DNA of 64,000 bases from an uncultured Ruminococcus sp. Its GTDB lineage: Bacteria > Bacillota > Clostridia > Lachnospirales > Lachnospiraceae. Positions 1 through 8,351 of the stretch are shown piece after piece. A model generated the notes under the pieces. That model ran no database searches and was not told the DNA's origin. It saw only the letters and a list, made by a program, of their open reading frames with translations. The DNA is taken from the NCBI GenBank assembly GCA_934359255.1, contig CAKRLG010000007.1:1-64000 (forward strand). The letters are read 5' to 3'. The position numbers were made by a program, and so were the translations under genes. How positions within the stretch are numbered: position 1 is the stretch's first letter; the number at the start of each line of letters is the position of its first letter.

Positions 1-90
1 CTCGTGAACCATAGCCGAAGTTAGCGGCTAGCTTAAAGTTGGCCTGCCCACGTTGTCCGAGCAGAAGCTGTCTGCCGGGGGCGTCCCCTT
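1..90 (+). repeat. Right half of a long-palindrome repeat, cut by the window edge
   Basis: The sequence aligns by eye with the right arm of the palindromic element at 49509-49690. Shared blocks in the same order are GAAGTTAG, TTAAAGTTG (here) versus TTCAAAGTTG, CCTGCCCA, GTTGTCC and a final CGTCCCCTT. The segment between GTTGTCC and CGTCCCC differs between the two copies. Here it holds its own small inverted repeat (GCAGA/TCTGC), so the outer arm is variable and the inner arm conserved. It ends 10 bp from the stop codon of the next gene. The left half lies outside the window. Confidence 0.6.
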
Positions 91-99
91 TGAGAAAAA

Positions 100-771
100 C
101 TATCTCTTTTTTACAATATCTCCAGCCTTTTTAAAGATGGACTTCTCCGGCACAACCCCTCTCACCGAAGACAGCGGATACACATTACTCTCCCGGCCGA
201 TCACCGTCCCCGGATTCAACACTGAATTACAGCCAACCTCAACATTGTCTCCCAGCATAGCCCCAAACTTCTTCATACCGGTCTCAATATCGAAACCATC
301 TCCATGCACAACCACCAGCTTCTTATCCGACTTCACATTCGAAGTAATCGATCCCGCTCCCATATGAGCCTTATAACCCAGCACAGAATCCCCCACATAA
401 TTATAATGTGGTACCTGCACCTTATTAAAGAGGATCACATTCTTAAGCTCCGTAGAATTACCAACCACAGCGCCCTCACCGACGATCGCACTTCCTCGGA
501 TAAATGCACACTGACGCACCTCAGCATCCTTTCCGATGATACATGGACCATTCAACGCTACCGTAGGGGCAATTTTAGCAGACTTCGCTACCCAGATATC
601 CTCCCCGATCTTATCATACTCTGCCGGATCCAGTGTATTTCCCAGCTTCACAATAAACTCCTTGATCAGCGGAAGCACTTCCCATGGATATATCTTCCCT
701 TCAAAAATCTCCGCTGCAATCGTCTCCTTCAGATCATACATGTTCTCAATTCGAATACTTTCCATACTCAT
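100..771 (-). CDS. Left-handed beta-helix (hexapeptide repeat) sugar-nucleotide transferase-like protein
   Basis: A 223-residue protein built largely of hexapeptide-type repeats (for example APTVALNGPCIIGKDAEV and later GDNVEVGCNSVLNPGTVIG), the hallmark of the left-handed beta-helix fold of acyltransferases and of GlmU C-terminal domains. No N-terminal nucleotidyltransferase domain is present, so it resembles the stand-alone GlmU-like beta-helix proteins of Firmicutes. Its acceptor and donor cannot be told from sequence. An ATG at 777 overlaps the topB stop (ATGA), but the GGAGG lies only 3 nt before it and 9 nt before the ATG at 771, so 771 is preferred. The tight junction implies cotranscription with topB. 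Confidence 0.75.
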   Translation of the reverse strand: MSMESIRIENMYDLKETIAAEIFEGKIYPWEVLPLIKEFIVKLGNTLDPAEYDKIGEDIWVAKSAKIAPTVALNGPCIIGKDAEVRQCAFIRGSAIVGEGAVVGNSTELKNVILFNKVQVPHYNYVGDSVLGYKAHMGAGSITSNVKSDKKLVVVHGDGFDIETGMKKFGAMLGDNVEVGCNSVLNPGTVIGRESNVYPLSSVRGVVPEKSIFKKAGDIVKKR

Positions 772-773
772 GA

Positions 774-2849
774 TCATTTTCCTCCTTTTCGATAATTCCC
801 TGCGATACTGTCATATCGGCTTCGTAACGCCGCCTGATAATTTACCTGCAGCACGCCACCCACTTTCACCCGGATAAAATGCTCCAGCTTATCCATATAT
901 TCCCGGGAAGTAATACTTCCCTCGGCTACATAATTCAGCCCTTTCTCCCAGCTTGCCGTAAGTTCCGGGTTTAAAAGTGCCCTGATTGACGCATTGACCA
1001 CTTCATAAATCATTTCCCCCAGCTGTGTCGGTGTGATCACCTGTGTCTTCTTATTCAGACTGATATACTTGATGTTTACCAGTTTCTTTAAGATCTCTGC
1101 CCTCGTCGCACTGGTTCCGATCCCGCTGCCCTTGATCTGCGCACGAAGTTCCTCATCCTCGATCAACTGACCGGCGTTTTCCATCGCCAGGATCATCGTA
1201 CCGGAATTATACCGTTTCGGCGGAGAAGTTTCTCCCTCTTTGATCTCAAATCCATCGACCGGAAGAATGGCGCCCTTTTTCAGCTTTTGCAGGCAGGCAA
1301 GAAAGGCGGCATCACACTGGATATCATCCGTTTTCTCCTCTGCATTTTTCGCATCCTCTTCTTTCTTTCCGGATGGTACGTTGGCCACCTTCAGATACCC
1401 TTCCTCCACCAGTACCTTGAAACTCGAAAACAGCTTCTCTTTTCCCACCGCCGACACCAGACTCACCTTCTGATACACCGCCGCCGGATAAAACACACTC
1501 AAAAACCGGCGAACGATCACCTGATACACTTTCTGTGAAATCTGCGGCAGTCTTCCAAGATTCTGCAGTCCCTGACCGGTAGGAATAATCGCATAATGGT
1601 CTGTGATCTGCTTATCATTGACATATCTGGTCTTTTCGATCCCTTGAAAACTGCCCGTCTCCAGGATCTCCTGTGCAAACGGTGCTGCTATCTGGTATCT
1701 TGTCAGTCCCTTCAGGTTTCGGCTGATCTCCTTGGCAACTGCAGTGGAAAGTACACGGGCGTCGGTTCTCGGATAGGTCACCAGCTTCTTTTCATACAGT
1801 TCCTGTACTACCCGCAGCGTCTCATCCGGACTGATCTTAAACATCCGGGAACAGTCATTCTGTAATTCCGCCAGGTTATACAAAAGCGGTGGGTTCTTCT
1901 TCTCTTTTTTCTTCTCGATCTTCTCAAGCACCGCCTGATGCACCGGAGCTGTCCGCTGTGCCATTCCGTTGGAACCGGAAAGTTCATTCGTCACACCGAC
2001 TGCACTCTCCCGTTCCAGAATGCCTTTCAGTTCTTCCGCCCGGTTTCTGTCCTTGAAGCCATTTTCCTTATACAGATCCGGTGACTGAAAATACCGGCTG
2101 CCTTCCACAGCACGCCATTCTCCGTCGAAGGTTCTTCCTTCCAGAGAGAACTTACCGAGCACCCGGTAAAACGGTGTTTTTACGAATTCACGGATCTCCC
2201 GCTCTCTTCGCACTACCATTCCAAGCACACAGGTCATGACCCGCCCTACGGAAATTACCTGATATTTATTTCCCAGATAATTGGACACGCTGTTCCCATA
2301 CCGCAATGTCAGAATTCTGGAAAAATTGATACCCATCAGATAATCTTCTTTTGCCCGCAGATATGCCGATGCACTCAGATTATCATAAGCACTCAGATCC
2401 TTCGCTTCTTTGATTCCGCGGATGATCTCCTCTTCCGTCTGGGAATCGATCCAGACACGTTTCTCTTTCTTTCCCCTGACGCCGGCCATCTGTGCGACCA
2501 GACGGTAGATATACTCTCCCTCTCTTCCCGAATCGGTACAGACATAGATGGTATCCACATCCGGGCGGTTTAACAGCCCTTTGACAATCTCAAACTGTTT
2601 TTTTACCGACGGGATGACTTCATACTTGAACTCCCCGGGCAGAAAAGGCAGAGTTTCCAGAGTCCAGCGCTTGTACTTGATATCATAAACTTCCGGATAA
2701 CTCATCGTCACCAGATGACCCACGCACCAGGTAACAATGGTATTTTCCGATTCCAGATATCCGTCATGCCGCGTGGTCTTCACCTTTAACGCTTTGGCAA
2801 ATTCCTGGGCTACGCTCGGTTTCTCTGCGATAAATACGGATTTATTCAT
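774..2849 (-). CDS. topB: DNA topoisomerase III (type IA)
   Basis: A 691-residue type IA topoisomerase that relaxes negative supercoils and decatenates DNA through a transient 5'-phosphotyrosine link. The N-terminal Toprim domain begins at residue 4 (FIAEKPSVAQ) and carries the acidic TDSGREGE motif at 105-112. The catalytic Tyr is residue 359 in LVTYPRTDAR. A GIGTSATRAEIL segment marks the conserved C-terminal part of the core. No C-terminal zinc-ribbon cysteines follow, which fits topoisomerase III rather than TopA. The gene overlaps the downstream beta-helix gene by an ATGA. It sits in a housekeeping context, with no conjugation genes nearby, so this does not look like the topB of an integrative element. 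Confidence 0.95.
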   Translation of the reverse strand: MNKSVFIAEKPSVAQEFAKALKVKTTRHDGYLESENTIVTWCVGHLVTMSYPEVYDIKYKRWTLETLPFLPGEFKYEVIPSVKKQFEIVKGLLNRPDVDTIYVCTDSGREGEYIYRLVAQMAGVRGKKEKRVWIDSQTEEEIIRGIKEAKDLSAYDNLSASAYLRAKEDYLMGINFSRILTLRYGNSVSNYLGNKYQVISVGRVMTCVLGMVVRREREIREFVKTPFYRVLGKFSLEGRTFDGEWRAVEGSRYFQSPDLYKENGFKDRNRAEELKGILERESAVGVTNELSGSNGMAQRTAPVHQAVLEKIEKKKEKKNPPLLYNLAELQNDCSRMFKISPDETLRVVQELYEKKLVTYPRTDARVLSTAVAKEISRNLKGLTRYQIAAPFAQEILETGSFQGIEKTRYVNDKQITDHYAIIPTGQGLQNLGRLPQISQKVYQVIVRRFLSVFYPAAVYQKVSLVSAVGKEKLFSSFKVLVEEGYLKVANVPSGKKEEDAKNAEEKTDDIQCDAAFLACLQKLKKGAILPVDGFEIKEGETSPPKRYNSGTMILAMENAGQLIEDEELRAQIKGSGIGTSATRAEILKKLVNIKYISLNKKTQVITPTQLGEMIYEVVNASIRALLNPELTASWEKGLNYVAEGSITSREYMDKLEHFIRVKVGGVLQVNYQAALRSRYDSIAGNYRKGGK

Positions 2850-3060
2850 ATAAATTTAACCCTTTCTCGTCTCTTCAGCGTCCCTGCGATATAAAAATCT
2901 TGCAGGGGCAACAAAGAGTATACCGTTTTTCTTCCGGAAATTCAAGTGCACCCCAGAACTTGCCTGGTTTCTATGTTAAAAACAGCAGATATGTCTGCCC
3001 GGTACAACTTTTCTGTGATTCGATAAAGAATGTGCCTTGGCGCATCCTCGCGGAGCGTTT
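2850..3060. other. Intergenic region upstream of topB, non-coding
   Basis: No ORF here has a ribosome site. On the minus strand it should hold the topB promoter, but I see no convincing -35/-10 pair. A small hairpin (CCTGC near 2883, GCAGG near 2903) and a second (ATGTGCC/GGCGCAT, about 3030-3045) are visible. The latter is followed by CGCGGAGCGTTTTTT, which resembles CGCGAGGCGTTTTTT inside the repeat at 5921-6066. It may be a decayed relative of that element. Confidence 0.4.
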
Positions 3061-3125
3061 TTTACTTACAGGAAAGCAATTTCCTGTAAAGTAAAATCCC
3101 GGGCATGCAACACACCCGGGATTTT
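3061..3125 (-). terminator. Tandem hairpins downstream of asd, probable bidirectional terminator
   Basis: Two adjacent inverted repeats follow the asd stop. The nearer has arms AAAATCCCGGG (3093-3103) and CCCGGGATTTT (3115-3125), an 11-bp perfect stem with an 11-nt loop. The further has arms TTTACTTACAGGAAA (3061-3075) and its near complement (3080-3095) with one bulge. The U-tract is good on the plus strand (ATTTTATTTTT) and weaker on the minus strand, where asd is read. Confidence 0.7.
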
Positions 3126-3148
3126 ATTTTTCTTATTTGCATTCTTAT

Positions 3149-4234
3149 TTATTTTGCCTGAATATATCCTTTTGCTTTCAGAGTCTCTGCACACAGAACA
3201 GCTCCGCCGGCAGCTCCTCTTACAGTGTTATGGGACAGTCCTACGAACTTCCAGTCGTATACGGTGTCTTCTCTCAGACGACCCACACTGATTCCCATAC
3301 CGTTTTCGAAGTTGACATCCATTTTTACCTGTGGACGGTTATCTTCTTCCAGATACTGGATAAACTGCTTCGGAGCACTCGGAAGTTCTGCTTCCTGTGG
3401 GAATCCTTTGAAGTTCACCAGTTTTTCGATCAGCTGTTCTTTGGTAGGATTCTTTCTGAATTTTACAAAGACTGCTGCGGTATGTCCGTTCAGTACCGGA
3501 ACACGGATACACTGGCAGGTGATCACCGGCTCAGTAGCTTTTACGATCTGTCCGTTTTCTACTTTACCCCAGATACGAAGCGGTTCCTGTTCACTCTTTT
3601 CTTCTTCTCCGCCGATGTATGGGATAATGTTTTCTACCATTTCCGGCCAGTCTTTGAAGGTTTTACCTGCTCCGGAGATTGCCTGGTATGTAGTAGCAAC
3701 TACTTCGTATGGCTCGAATTCTTTCCATGCGGTCAGAACCGGTGCATAACTCTGAATGGAGCAGTTTGGTTTTACTGCAATGAATCCGCGTGTGGTTCCC
3801 AGACGTTTTTTCTGAGATTCGATGACATCAAAGTGCTCCGGGTTGATCTCCGGCACTACCATCGGTACATCCGGTGTCCATCTGTGGGCACTGTTGTTGG
3901 AAACCACCGGCGTCTCCGTTTTTGCATATTCTTCTTCGATCGCTTTGATTTCCTCTTTGGACATATCAACTGCGGAAAATACAAAATCAACGGTGGAAGC
4001 TACTTTCTCCACTTCGTTTACATTCATAACTACCAGTTTCTTTACAGCTTCCGGCATCGGAGTGTCCATTTTCCAGCGTCCGCCTACGGCTTCTTCATAT
4101 GTTTTTCCCGCACTTCTCGGGGATGCTGCTACGGTTACTACTTCAAACCACGGATGATTTTCCAGCAGAGAGATGAATCTCTGTCCTACCATTCCTGTTG
4201 CTCCTAAAATACCTACTCTTAATTTGCTGCTCAT
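3149..4234 (-). CDS. asd: Aspartate-semialdehyde dehydrogenase
   Basis: Reduces L-aspartyl-4-phosphate to aspartate semialdehyde with NADPH, the branch-point step to lysine/diaminopimelate, threonine and methionine. From the chosen start the protein is 361 residues. The nucleotide-binding loop is GATGMVGQ (11-18), the catalytic Cys is 158 in KPNCSIQ, and a downstream RVPVLNGH segment carries the expected His. Size and the NCS context match the archaeal/fungal-like ASADH branch found in many Clostridia. An ATG 18 nt upstream (4252) is part of the ribosome site itself (ATGAGGAGTG), so 4234 is chosen. It has its own promoter (4322-4348) and terminator (3061-3125), and appears monocistronic. Confidence 0.95.
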   Translation of the reverse strand: MSSKLRVGILGATGMVGQRFISLLENHPWFEVVTVAASPRSAGKTYEEAVGGRWKMDTPMPEAVKKLVVMNVNEVEKVASTVDFVFSAVDMSKEEIKAIEEEYAKTETPVVSNNSAHRWTPDVPMVVPEINPEHFDVIESQKKRLGTTRGFIAVKPNCSIQSYAPVLTAWKEFEPYEVVATTYQAISGAGKTFKDWPEMVENIIPYIGGEEEKSEQEPLRIWGKVENGQIVKATEPVITCQCIRVPVLNGHTAAVFVKFRKNPTKEQLIEKLVNFKGFPQEAELPSAPKQFIQYLEEDNRPQVKMDVNFENGMGISVGRLREDTVYDWKFVGLSHNTVRGAAGGAVLCAETLKAKGYIQAK

Positions 4235-4321
4235 TGTGATTTCACTCCTCATTCTTCTTACTCAATGCACAACCGTTACTTTTTGTATTTCTCTCGCGTA
4301 CATTTGTATTTACTTGGTAAT

Positions 4322-4348
4322 ACTATACCAGTTTTCTGAAAAAATCAA
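4322..4348 (-). promoter_or_regulatory. Putative asd promoter
   Basis: On the minus strand TTGATT (4343-4348) and TATAGT (4322-4327) are separated by 15 bp. A TG two bases before the -10 makes it an extended -10 (TGGTATAGT), which would offset the short spacer. It lies about 90 bp before the asd start and directly after the argH stop. Confidence 0.5.
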
Positions 4349-4355
4349 CACTTTT

Positions 4356-5735
4356 TTAGTTTTCTTCCAGATATTTTTTATTCCACTCTACCACATTTGC
4401 CATCGCATCCGGTCCCGGAGCACCGATGGTCATACGTTTTTCCACACAGGTTTTAATGCTGATGGCTTCGTAAATATCCTCTTCAAATACCGGACTGATC
4501 GCTTTGTATTCTTCCAGAGTCATCTCGTCCAACGGAATTTTTTTGTCCAGACAGTACAGCACCAGACGACCTACAATACCATGAGCATCCCGGAACGGTA
4601 CCCCGTGATTTACCAGATAATCTGCTGCATCTGTTGCATTGGTAAACCCATGTTTTGCGCTGTTTTCCATCACATCGTTACGGAATTTCATAGTGGAAAT
4701 CATGCCTTCAAACAATGCCAGGCATCCTTTTACTGTATCAATTGCATCAAAGGTCAGCTCTTTATCTTCCTGCATATCTTTATTATATGCCAGTGGGATG
4801 CCTTTCATGGTTGTCAGGATCGACATTAATGCACCATAAACACGACCGGTCTTTCCTCTAACCAGTTCTGCAATATCCGGATTCTTCTTCTGTGGCATGA
4901 TGCTGCTTCCTGTACTGTATGCATCGTCAATCTCCACAAACTGATACTCGTTGGAGTTCCAGATAATGATTTCCTCGGAAAAACGGCTCAGATGCATCAT
5001 GATCGTGGACATGGCAGATAACAGTTCGATCACATAATCTCTGTCTGCTACGGAATCCATACTGTTCATCGTAGGACCGGCAAATCCCATCAGTTCGGCA
5101 CTGTAGGCACGATCCAGCGGATAGGTGGTTCCTGCAAGCGCTCCGCTTCCCAGCGGGCAGTAGTTCATTCTTTCGTAAATGTCCGCAAGGCGGCCTCTGT
5201 CTCTGCGGAACATCTCAAAATACGCACCCATATGATGTGCCAGTGTGATCGGCTGTGCTTTCTGCAGATGGGTAAATCCCGGCATATAGGTATGCAGGTT
5301 TTCTTCCATGATCTTATTCAGTGTCACCAGCAGCTTTTTCACCAGCTCGTCCAGTTCTTTGATCTCGTCTCTGACATACAGTTTCATATCCAGAGCCACC
5401 TGGTCATTTCTGCTTCGTCCGGTGTGCAGTTTCTTGCCGGCATCACCGATCCGGTCGATGAGATTGGCCTCCACAAAACTGTGGATATCTTCGTACTCAC
5501 TGGTGATCTCCAGTTTTCCCGAATCCACATCCGCTACGATACTGTCCAGTCCGGCGATGATCTGATTTTTCTCATCTTCTGTCAGGATCCCCTGTTTTGC
5601 CAGCATGGTAACATGGGCTTTGCTTCCCTGTACATCCTGATGAAAAAATTTCTGGTCAAATCCGATGGATGCATTAAAATTATATACAAGTTTGTCCGTT
5701 TCTTTGGTAAAACGGCCTCCCCATAACTGTGCCAT
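4356..5735 (-). CDS. argH: Argininosuccinate lyase
   Basis: Cleaves argininosuccinate to arginine and fumarate, the last step of arginine synthesis. The 459-residue length is normal for the fumarase/aspartase superfamily. TGRSRNDQ (105-112), GFTHLQKAQP (153-162, with a catalytic His) and the family signature GSSIMPQKKNPD (276-287, the mobile loop with the catalytic Ser) are all intact. No argG, argJ or carbamoyl-phosphate genes are adjacent, so it stands apart from the rest of the pathway. Its start is preceded by a GGAA-type ribosome site and a convincing promoter at 5853-5881. Confidence 0.97.
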   Translation of the reverse strand: MAQLWGGRFTKETDKLVYNFNASIGFDQKFFHQDVQGSKAHVTMLAKQGILTEDEKNQIIAGLDSIVADVDSGKLEITSEYEDIHSFVEANLIDRIGDAGKKLHTGRSRNDQVALDMKLYVRDEIKELDELVKKLLVTLNKIMEENLHTYMPGFTHLQKAQPITLAHHMGAYFEMFRRDRGRLADIYERMNYCPLGSGALAGTTYPLDRAYSAELMGFAGPTMNSMDSVADRDYVIELLSAMSTIMMHLSRFSEEIIIWNSNEYQFVEIDDAYSTGSSIMPQKKNPDIAELVRGKTGRVYGALMSILTTMKGIPLAYNKDMQEDKELTFDAIDTVKGCLALFEGMISTMKFRNDVMENSAKHGFTNATDAADYLVNHGVPFRDAHGIVGRLVLYCLDKKIPLDEMTLEEYKAISPVFEEDIYEAISIKTCVEKRMTIGAPGPDAMANVVEWNKKYLEEN

Positions 5736-5852
5736 ATTGTTTCCTCTCTTCCCTGTATTTTCCGGCAGATTTCTTTTCCTGTTCCTCTCTTAAATTATCC
5801 GGGAATCAGCGGATTTACTGCCATTTACTTTCTCATAGTAAAGTCTGAAATC

Positions 5853-5881
5853 ATTCTATCATTAATCTTGTGTCGGCGCAA
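5853..5881 (-). promoter_or_regulatory. Sigma-A promoter of argH
   Basis: The minus strand reads TTGCGC (5876-5881), a 17-bp spacer, then TAGAAT (5853-5858). This leaves a leader of roughly 105 nt before the argH ATG. I do not see a clear ArgR box or a T-box in that leader. Confidence 0.65.
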
Positions 5882-5920
5882 GTCGCTTTTTATATTCCGT
5901 TATTCTGTAAAGTCGCCTGC

Positions 5921-6066
5921 GTTACTGTTCACTGGTAATATCCCGCGAGGCGTTTTTTGTGAGCGCAGGTCACAGAAAACCCGAGACATATCGCGCGAAT
6001 TTATGCGGTCAGCATAAATTCTGTGCATCGCGCAGCGAGTTACTGGGCACGGAGTGAACAGTAACT
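5921..6066. repeat. Composite inverted-repeat element overlapping the queH 3' end
   Basis: A structured block bounded by a 13-bp inverted repeat, GTTACTGTTCACT (5921-5933) and AGTGAACAGTAAC (6053-6065). Inside are GAATTTATGC/GCATAAATTC (5998-6020, 5-nt loop), GCGCGA/TCGCGC flanking it, and an 8-bp hairpin AGTTACTG/CAGTAACT (6039-6066). The terminal 29-nt hairpin is the same repeat as at 63835-63863. It covers the stop codon and last codons of queH. It looks like a mobile or formerly mobile non-coding repeat that also gives the convergent end of the queH transcript a hairpin. Confidence 0.65.
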
Positions 6067-6708
6067 CTCCTGCTCGATCCGGGCTTTTTGCTCTTCTCGT
6101 TCTCTCATCGAGAATACACAGCCACAGTAATCCTGCCGGTACATCCCGTATTCTTTTGACAGTTCCGTGGATCGTTTGTACCCGTTTTTCTTTTTAAAAT
6201 CAGATGGCAGCCACGCCACTCTTGTTTCCCGGCACAGTTCCTCGCCAATCTCATTTAACTTCTGTGCATTTTTCATCGGACTGATGGTCAGCGTGGTAGT
6301 CACATAGGCAAATCCGCCTTTCTCTGCCTCTCTGATTGCCTCCGACAAACGCAGCCGATAGCAGGCAAAGCACCGCTCCCCTCCTTCCGGAATCTTTTCA
6401 AGACCTTTTACCGTCTCATAAAACCGTTCTTTCTCATATCTTCCTTCCAGAAAAGAAATCGTATGTTTTGCAGGCAAAAGACCGATAAACCGCTCCTGTT
6501 CTCTTACACGTTTCCAATATTCTTCTTCCGGATAAATGTTCGGATTATAATAAAACACAGTGATTGCAAAGTCTTCACTCAATGTTTCCAGACAGTAACT
6601 GCTGCAGGGTGCACAGCAGCTGTGTAAAAGTAAAGCAGGAACTTTTTGCTCCTGCCTGTTGTGCTCAATTTCTGTTTCCATTAATTTCTGATAATTTATT
6701 TTCTGCAT
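6040..6708 (-). CDS. queH: Epoxyqueuosine reductase QueH
   Basis: A 222-residue member of the QueH (DUF208) family, the non-cobalamin enzyme that reduces epoxyqueuosine to queuosine in tRNA. It has the family cysteine pattern: vicinal C31-C32 in LLHSCCAPCSSYC, then GERCFACYRLR, then YRQDYCGCVFS, expected to bind an Fe-S cluster and a second metal site. It overlaps the psd 3' end by 13 bp and is the last gene of the lipid operon. The pathway partner queA lies at 29143-30168. The last six codons (CSLRAQ) and stop are encoded by the repeat hairpin at 6039-6066, so the native C-terminus was probably altered by repeat insertion. Confidence 0.93.
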   Translation of the reverse strand: MQKINYQKLMETEIEHNRQEQKVPALLLHSCCAPCSSYCLETLSEDFAITVFYYNPNIYPEEEYWKRVREQERFIGLLPAKHTISFLEGRYEKERFYETVKGLEKIPEGGERCFACYRLRLSEAIREAEKGGFAYVTTTLTISPMKNAQKLNEIGEELCRETRVAWLPSDFKKKNGYKRSTELSKEYGMYRQDYCGCVFSMREREEQKARIEQESYCSLRAQ

Positions 6709-7574
6709 TTTTCCACCTTATCTCCTACAGCCTCTCCCTGGGTTACTTTTGTTTCGTAACCGTCCCGGCTGTTCTCCAGAAGATCCTGATCCGGCTGAAC
6801 CTGTCCCCGCTGGTAAAGCACCACGATCGTAGAACCGCCGAATGCAAATCTTCCCTTTTCCTCTCCCCGGTGTACAAAGGCTTCTTCCTGATCGTTCTCG
6901 ATCTTTCCCACCATCAACGCACCAACCTCCATCTGCAGGACGGTTCCTGCATCGTTTGTCCTGATCAGACAGAACTCTCTGGTATTTTCCTTATAGATTG
7001 GCTCCAGATCGTTTGCAATTGGGTTAACCGTATGAAAGATTCCGGGGATCTTATAGTTGCCGGATTTTTTTCCGGTTTCTGTATAAATATACCTGTGATA
7101 GTCGTCCACTGTCAAGCGGTAAACGAATCCATAGCCGCCTTCATAGGCACGAGCCAGTTTTTCACTCTTTAACAGTTCTTTTACCGTATACGGCGTATGC
7201 TTGATCTTCATGATCCCGTACTCCGTGATTGGACAGACGGTAAGTTTGGCATCACAGGGACTGATGATCCGCGCGGTATCTTCTTCCACCGGACGCTGTC
7301 CCGGTTTCAGTTTTCTCATAAAGAAATCATTATAGGAGGTAAATCTTTGTTTGACCCAGCCGGACTCATCCATCGAATGTCCTTTTAAGAATAACGGGAT
7401 CAGCCAGCAGGATGCTTTCTGGCTCAATATCCAGCCACCCATTCTGGAAACCCACGGATGTACCAGCACTTTTATCACCGCACGCCCCGGTACGCTTTTA
7501 TATAATTTTTCCAGAAAACGATCCTGGAATCCGGTTTCTTCCCAGCGATTTCCGTATCGATCTGCGTATTTCAT
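6696..7574 (-). CDS. psd: Phosphatidylserine decarboxylase proenzyme
   Basis: Converts phosphatidylserine to phosphatidylethanolamine at the membrane. The proenzyme is 292 residues. The self-cleavage motif GGST is at 246-249, and Ser248 would become the pyruvoyl group of the small alpha chain. The reading frame stays open 141 nt further upstream, but AAGGGAGAA lies just before the ATG at 7574 and homologous sequence begins there (MKYADRYGNRW). The 150-nt gap to pssA is therefore an intercistronic spacer. It follows pssA in the same operon, so both steps from CDP-diacylglycerol to phosphatidylethanolamine are encoded together. Confidence 0.93.
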   Translation of the reverse strand: MKYADRYGNRWEETGFQDRFLEKLYKSVPGRAVIKVLVHPWVSRMGGWILSQKASCWLIPLFLKGHSMDESGWVKQRFTSYNDFFMRKLKPGQRPVEEDTARIISPCDAKLTVCPITEYGIMKIKHTPYTVKELLKSEKLARAYEGGYGFVYRLTVDDYHRYIYTETGKKSGNYKIPGIFHTVNPIANDLEPIYKENTREFCLIRTNDAGTVLQMEVGALMVGKIENDQEEAFVHRGEEKGRFAFGGSTIVVLYQRGQVQPDQDLLENSRDGYETKVTQGEAVGDKVEKCRK

Positions 7575-7724
7575 ATATTTTCTCCCTTTTACATATATAT
7601 TCTCAAAATTATTCTGTACCTGACTTTCCGAAAAATCATGTATAAAACACAAGCCAAAATGCTGTCGTATGTCATCTGCAATACTCCGTAATACATTTCG
7701 GCTTTTGATCATCATTATAAAAAA

Positions 7725-8351
7725 CTAAAAAATATGAAAGATTTTTAAGATTGCCAGGGCAACAACACCGACCAGAACTGCCAGTGTGGAATTCTTGGGT
7801 TTTTTCACCTGGATATTCGTCACAAACAGCGTACCGACAACAAACATGGCCACATGAAGTGACACTACAAAATGGCTTCTCAGCACCGTATGCAGCACAA
7901 ACACCAGCGGCAGTACTACAGCAATCGATGTGATCGGCAGACCGCTGTAATATTTTCTTACTTCCTCCGTCTCTTCCTGACGTTTTGTCTCACAGACATT
8001 AAAGTAACCGAGACGGACCACACCATTCATTCCGTACCATGCCAGGATCACGAGTCCAATCGGTCCTTTCATACCAAGGCTATAGGCCAGCAGAATCGGA
8101 AATGCTCCGAAGCAGACCATGTCGCACAGGGAATCGATCTGAATACCAAAACATTTTTCTTCCTCCGTACGGTCCGTCTTTCTTCTGGCGATTTTTCCGT
8201 CAAACATGTCACACAGTCCCGAAAGAGCCAGGCACAACACTGCCATCTTATACCACCCGTTCACAGTAAACAACATCCCCGCAATAGAACAAAACAGACT
8301 GATATACGTCAGAATCACCGTGTAATTGTAATAACCAATAAAACTTATCAT
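7725..8351 (-). CDS. pssA: CDP-diacylglycerol-serine O-phosphatidyltransferase
   Basis: A 208-residue integral membrane CDP-alcohol phosphatidyltransferase. The signature D-x2-D-G-x2-A-R...G-x3-D-x3-D is seen as D48, D51-G52, A55-R56, G69, D73 and D77. There are 12 residues between R56 and G69 rather than the usual 8 of the generic motif. Direct coupling to psd identifies serine as the likely acceptor. The ATG overlaps the upstream stop in an ATGA, so translation is coupled to the flippase-like gene. A hydrophobic tail with several membrane segments follows the catalytic helix pair. Confidence 0.9.
   Translation of the reverse strand: MISFIGYYNYTVILTYISLFCSIAGMLFTVNGWYKMAVLCLALSGLCDMFDGKIARRKTDRTEEEKCFGIQIDSLCDMVCFGAFPILLAYSLGMKGPIGLVILAWYGMNGVVRLGYFNVCETKRQEETEEVRKYYSGLPITSIAVVLPLVFVLHTVLRSHFVVSLHVAMFVVGTLFVTNIQVKKPKNSTLAVLVGVVALAILKIFHIF

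Noticed and set aside
2529..2546. Apparent loss of the second acidic residue in the topB Toprim motif (TDSGREGE)
   Set aside because: Many Firmicute topoisomerase III proteins have a DxGREGE form, so this is not evidence of inactivation.
3137..4207. A 356-codon plus-strand frame opposite asd
   Set aside because: Antisense to a complete aspartate-semialdehyde dehydrogenase. The composition is untypical for a protein.
7575..7715. N-terminal extension of phosphatidylserine decarboxylase
   Set aside because: The frame is open but a good ribosome site lies just before the ATG at 7574, and the extra 47 residues do not resemble the family.
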